A stretch of 64,000 nucleotides of DNA, taken from NCBI GenBank assembly GCA_030603385.1, contig JAUVXW010000019.1, positions 1 through 64,000 on the forward strand, written 5' to 3'. Source of the DNA: Promethearchaeota archaeon. Lineage in GTDB: Archaea > Asgardarchaeota > Lokiarchaeia > Sigyniarchaeales > SOKP01. Of this stretch, positions 60,889-64,000 are shown piece after piece (the stretch's first letter is position 1; every line of letters begins with the position of its first letter). Both the position numbers and the translations under genes were made by a program. Below the pieces are notes generated by a model. That model worked only from the letters and a program-made list of their open reading frames with translations, was not told where the DNA came from and made no database searches.

Positions 60889-61076
60889 GTTTATGACCTC
60901 AAAATCTTTTAAAAAATATTTAGGTTGAATTCTAAAGACTCAAAAATTATTTAAGATTTTTGGATAAAACTCTATTCCTATATTCTCGAGAAAAGGATAA
61001 TTCCCTTTTATGAAAAATTATTAAATACGAAATTTTATTTCTTTGTTACACATCATAAGTTAGATTGAAGCGATAA

Positions 61077-61556
61077 ATGAAAATTAATGTAATGTATGAA
61101 GACAGTTTTCAAATAAATGTTAAACAAGCATTTGATTTAACAATGCAATGGTTATTAGGTCAACATAAAGCAAAGATTAAAGAGTCAACACCTTCCAAAT
61201 ATATCGAAGCTAAACAAGGGACCATGATGACAAATACCGGTCATGATCCAAATTGGAAAAAAAGAATTCGGATAAATTTTTATGAGTTAGAGGGAAAAAA
61301 AACACTTATAAGGATTGAAGCTATTCCACTTGCACGAAATATATTCAGAGTAGAAAAACTCAAACAATCTTGGTTTGATGGATTATTCTCTCATTTATTT
61401 TCACTTCTTCAAACTGTTGGAAAACAGCAAAAATCAGAAGCTATTTTAAAGTCCAACTTTGAGACAGTAGAAAGGATAAAATATTGCCCATATTGCGGAA
61501 AAAAAGTTGAAGAGAAAACCTTAATTTGCCCTGACTGTGGTATCGATTTAGTTTAG
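61077..61556 (+). CDS. SRPBCC-like protein with C-terminal zinc ribbon
   Basis: A 159-aa protein from ATG 61077. Residues 1-115 alternate strands and helices (FQINVKQAFDLTMQWLLGQ, KTLIRIEAIPLARN), compatible with a small helix-grip fold, though not proven. The last 25 residues hold a zinc ribbon, CPYCGKK and CPDCGID. Such ribbons end several proteins in this window. The function is unknown. Confidence 0.7.
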   Translation: MKINVMYEDSFQINVKQAFDLTMQWLLGQHKAKIKESTPSKYIEAKQGTMMTNTGHDPNWKKRIRINFYELEGKKTLIRIEAIPLARNIFRVEKLKQSWFDGLFSHLFSLLQTVGKQQKSEAILKSNFETVERIKYCPYCGKKVEEKTLICPDCGIDLV

Positions 61557-61729
61557 TCAATAAGAAGAACTATAGAAATTAACAATAAACTAAACATTAA
61601 AATCATCAATATAAAGCTTATTACATAACAAGACTCTCTAGAATTGACATGACATATTGATGAAACAGTAATATATAAAACCGTGACATAAATAAATGAT
61701 AAATATGATACTGTGAGTTTATATTTCAT
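61553..61729 (-). CDS. Possible small membrane protein, 58 aa
   Basis: ATG 61729 to TAA 61553 encodes 58 aa with two hydrophobic helices (LSFIYVTVLYITVSS and VISFILMILMFSLLLISIV) linked by HVNSRESC. It starts 36 bases after the MaoC-like gene stop on the same strand and overlaps the zinc-ribbon gene end by 4 bases. There is no ribosome-binding site. In such AT-rich DNA chance hydrophobic frames occur, so this is a candidate only. Confidence 0.35.
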   Translation of the reverse strand: MKYKLTVSYLSFIYVTVLYITVSSICHVNSRESCYVISFILMILMFSLLLISIVLLID

Positions 61730-61764
61730 TAAAATAGAATATACTTTTATTTTATTAAGGTTTT

Positions 61765-62256
61765 CTACAGTTTGAAATTCTTCTTTTTTAACATATGAGT
61801 CATTTCAAAAGACATGATAAATTTTTTTGTTAAATCTATATTAACCTTATTGACTGTAAATAAAGAGTATAATATACCTCTGTCAGAATATGTTTTTGAT
61901 TCTTTCTTATTGAGAATATTAACTTCTACTTCCATTGTATCACCCACTCTTAGAGAATCTTTAAATTCTAAATTCTTTATCCCTAGTAATGCAATAACAG
62001 TTCTCTCATATATACCAAGTTTCAAAAAAAGACCGATTGCTAAAGGAATGATAAACGGTCCAGGAAAAACGTGAGACTTATAGGGCATTTCTTTTGTAGC
62101 ATATATCTCATCGAAAAACATGGATAAATTAAACCAACATAAATTACAAAAGTCAAGTAAGTCTGCTTCCCTTAAGGTTCTCCTTGATGTAATATATAGT
62201 TCTCCCTCATGAAATTCCTCATAAAATTTTCCTCGCATTTCAGAAATATAGATCAC
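61765..62256 (-). CDS. MaoC-like hotdog-fold protein
   Basis: A 163-aa protein. GTG 62256 or the in-frame ATG at 62238 could start it. The hotdog core includes TSRRTLREADLLDFCNLCW, SHVFPGPFIIPLAIGLF (the usual H-x-x-PGP segment) and EFKDSLRVGDTMEVEVNIL. MaoC-like hydratases act on enoyl-CoAs, and this one is in the size range of single-domain members. The catalytic Asp/His pair is less clear, so dehydratase activity is uncertain. Confidence 0.8.
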   Translation of the reverse strand: MIYISEMRGKFYEEFHEGELYITSRRTLREADLLDFCNLCWFNLSMFFDEIYATKEMPYKSHVFPGPFIIPLAIGLFLKLGIYERTVIALLGIKNLEFKDSLRVGDTMEVEVNILNKKESKTYSDRGILYSLFTVNKVNIDLTKKFIMSFEMTHMLKKKNFKL

Positions 62257-62488
62257 CTAAATTATCTATGTTCTTATTAAAAAATTATAATGATAATTTT
62301 AAATGAATTTTGCGCTGAAAATAACTTTTATTGAAATTCATATTCAATTCATTTACTATGTTCAATTTATATTCTTTACCTTTTACTAAAATTTATAATT
62401 TTTTTACCTTTTCTTTCTGTAAGCAAATATGTACCTCAAGACTATAGATAGGAATTTTTAAGAATGAATTTGTAGAGTCGTAAAGTTA
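62257..62488. other. Intergenic region, AT-rich
   Basis: The region lies between the divergent MaoC-like gene and the broken Loki-family gene, and contains A/T runs only. I see no RNA gene, repeat or binding site that I can support. Confidence 0.4.
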
Positions 62489-63010
62489 ATGAAGGAACAT
62501 GTTAAACAGGATAATCATATCATTATAAAATAACATGAAATCAATGATTATATTTCTATAAAAATAATTCACTTACCTTTTGATCATAAGATTAAAGAAT
62601 ATGAATCTTATGTGTATTCTGAAAAAGGGACTAAAGTAGTAATTTGTATAAGGAATGAACCTTTAGTAACAATACCTAGCGCTTTGTTTCCTTCATTAAA
62701 GACGATAATTCAAGAAAAAAAAGATCCTACAGATAGATATGAATATAATCAGAAAAAAAATTTAACAGAAACAATTTTCCGAAGACTTCTATCAAATCTA
62801 ATCATCTGGTCTGAAAATGATTATAATACTCAAATCATAGACCACAAAATTGCGTTCCCCTTATTGAAAAAACTAAGGGAGGTTGGAGATACCAAATTTC
62901 AAATTATTTTACAACAAGAAATATTGAAGGCATATTCTACAAGTACGTTTCAGGTAAAAGAATTTTTAAAACGTGAAGGATATTTAAAACTTATTGGTGA
63001 CTTTTTCTAA
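62489..63010 (+). pseudogene. Degraded Lokiarchaeal FWGHCSNLQ-family gene
   Basis: One frame runs from ATG 62489 (MKEHVKQDNHIIIK), meets TAA at 62531, then continues HEINDYISIKI... to TAA 63010. The part after the stop matches the 56416 gene: INDYISIKI with INDHLELRL, and SNLIIWSENDYNTQ / IAFPLLKKLREVGD with SNLQVWYENNYNSC / LAFPLLKKLTEAGD. The FWGHC segment itself is lost. GTG 62612 could start a 132-aa product, but family similarity extends upstream of it. It ends after ~40 residues of the helical part, so the C-terminus is also truncated. Confidence 0.6.
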
Positions 63011-63052
63011 CTTATATGTTAAAAAAAAAGATTAAAATTGAAAAAAAATACT

Positions 63053-64000
63053 TTAAGCTTTATTTAATTCATCATTAATCCCTGCAATTCTTTTTACAAT
63101 CTCTTTTCTAGATTCAATATCATACTGAGTTGTTATTGCAATACTTTCCATCACAGGTGAACCCCCACCATGATAACTTCCAAAGAGATGAACCCCTGCG
63201 GTTGCAGAACAGTATATATCACCGACATACCGCCAGAATTGTGCAGCATTTTCAGGTGAAATCTTAGGATTTCGGGTAATATATTTGTAAAGTTGTTCTT
63301 TTAATTCTGGATTCACAAAATCTCTTTCATGAGGGAAAGTTGCAGGAATACCTCCTGAAAGATCAACTATAATCTCAGCTTCACGAAAAACATTTTCTCC
63401 TGATAAACATCTTCCAACATTACAATAAATTGAATTTGGAATATAGCTTCCAGGTCCATAAGGAATAAATCCTACACCAGGCATATATACTTCTGGTTTA
63501 CCTAAATCGGAAGCAGTATATCCTGCAGCATAACCTAGTTCTGTAACCATAATTAATTCAGCTAGCTTACTCCTTACATGTGATGCTCTATGGATATTAT
63601 TATATTCTGCTGCTAAAGCGGCAGTTCCTACAACTAAATCTCCTATTGCGGGTTTACATCCTGAATAGCTATGACGATGAAATAGAGCGAATAACAATGC
63701 AAGAGTACCAGCATGTTGATATTCGCCGCATAGAAAAACCCTTTCCCATGGAACAAATACGTCATCAAAAATGATGTATGAATCTGTTGCCCCTGGCATG
63801 AATCCACGTTTGAAGTGTTCTCTTTCGCGTAAGTTGTGAATGGTAACGACTTGTTTAACACCTTCATAATCAGCAGGCAATGCAAATGCAACAGCATAAT
63901 CCTTATCTTCTGGTCTCAATGCTCTGGTTGGAACAACTATAATCTCATCTGATACAGAAGCTTCTGAAATGTGAACTTTGCATCCACGAACGATAATTCC
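63053..64000 (-). CDS. 4-hydroxybutyryl-CoA dehydratase (5' end outside window)
   Basis: The frame is open from the right edge (GIIVRGCKVHISEASVSDE) to TAA 63053; about 315 residues are visible. It belongs to the 4-hydroxyphenylacetate hydroxylase/AbfD family of FAD enzymes. FHRHSYSGCKPAIGD matches the segment supplying the histidine and one cysteine ligand of the [4Fe-4S] cluster in AbfD, and the monooxygenases lack that cysteine. The enzyme interconverts 4-hydroxybutyryl-CoA and crotonyl-CoA, used in aminobutyrate fermentation or in 4-hydroxybutyrate carbon-fixation cycles. The two remaining cluster cysteines lie outside the window. Confidence 0.9.
   Translation of the reverse strand, partial: GIIVRGCKVHISEASVSDEIIVVPTRALRPEDKDYAVAFALPADYEGVKQVVTIHNLREREHFKRGFMPGATDSYIIFDDVFVPWERVFLCGEYQHAGTLALLFALFHRHSYSGCKPAIGDLVVGTAALAAEYNNIHRASHVRSKLAELIMVTELGYAAGYTASDLGKPEVYMPGVGFIPYGPGSYIPNSIYCNVGRCLSGENVFREAEIIVDLSGGIPATFPHERDFVNPELKEQLYKYITRNPKISPENAAQFWRYVGDIYCSATAGVHLFGSYHGGGSPVMESIAITTQYDIESRKEIVKRIAGINDELNKA

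Noticed and set aside
39049..62500. Identical 20-base sequence at 39049-39068 and 62481-62500
   Set aside because: It is antisense coding in one place and a gene start in the other, with no extended similarity; in an AT-rich 64-kb window a single 20-mer match is close to chance.
62531..62533. TAA as a recoded sense codon
   Set aside because: Pyrrolysine uses TAG and selenocysteine TGA; no known archaeal recoding uses TAA, and the gene shows other decay.

Overview
The window is a piece of an AT-rich archaeal chromosome, almost certainly from an Asgard archaeon and most likely of the Lokiarchaeia type. Archaeal markers are CDP-archaeol synthase, PolD (DP1 and DP2), Orc1/Cdc6, an unsplit RpoB with RpoH, TFE, MBF1, PAN, NAC, Cbf5, Pelota and an Elf1-type factor. 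Asgard markers are three Ras/Rab-type small GTPases (one fused to a roadblock domain, one carrying a long disordered tail and a zinc ribbon), a longin-like protein, a leucine-rich-repeat fragment and two members of a family I associate with Lokiarchaea (motif FWGHCSNLQ).

Layout. 1-8.3 kb: mostly minus-strand accessory genes: two unknowns, an LRR fragment, a coiled-coil/polyproline protein with a WH2-like tail, a long coiled-coil protein, a tandem-repeat/zinc-ribbon/nuclease protein and a HerA/VirB4-type ATPase. A plus-strand elf1 gene sits inside this region and is interrupted by 31 nt. 8.6-14.6 kb: minus-strand radical SAM, Pelota, a 51-aa protein, GNAT, a second radical SAM, nucleotidyltransferase, a membrane-anchored unknown and CutA. 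14.8-21.7 kb: beta-mannosidase, longin-like protein, RtcB and archease, a NusA-type KH protein and CarS. 22-29.6 kb: a replication locus (candidate Orc1-binding site, orc1/cdc6, DUF2240-like protein, DP1, DP2). 29.7-32.6 kb: three intron-containing tRNA genes (Leu, Thr, Lys) around the roadblock-GTPase and ThiL. 32.7-46 kb: Cbf5, methyltransferase, RpoH, RpoB, TFE, a molybdopterin oxidoreductase, MBF1, PAN, PUA protein and NAC. 46-64 kb: mixed metabolism (NrdD, MazG-like, MfnA, IlvE, thioesterase, ferredoxin, radical SAM/SPASM, gamma-carbonic-anhydrase-like, MaoC-like, 4-hydroxybutyryl-CoA dehydratase), two more small GTPases and Loki-family genes.

The most notable observation concerns RNA splicing. 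All three tRNA genes are interrupted, and for three of their four insertions I can draw a bulge-helix-bulge (BHB) structure that fixes the cut sites. The elf1 reading frame is broken inside its first zinc knuckle by a 31-nt segment. Removing it restores the CPDCG motif exactly, and its ends fold into the same kind of BHB. This suggests an mRNA intron removed by the tRNA splicing endonuclease and sealed by RtcB, whose gene and that of its activator archease lie 16-18 kb away. Translational bypassing and simple mutation are the alternatives.

A second item is the polyproline protein with a WH2-like C-terminus next to a long coiled-coil protein, which could belong to the Asgard actin-profilin cytoskeleton. 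All assignments come from reading the sequence; no database search or folding program was run.
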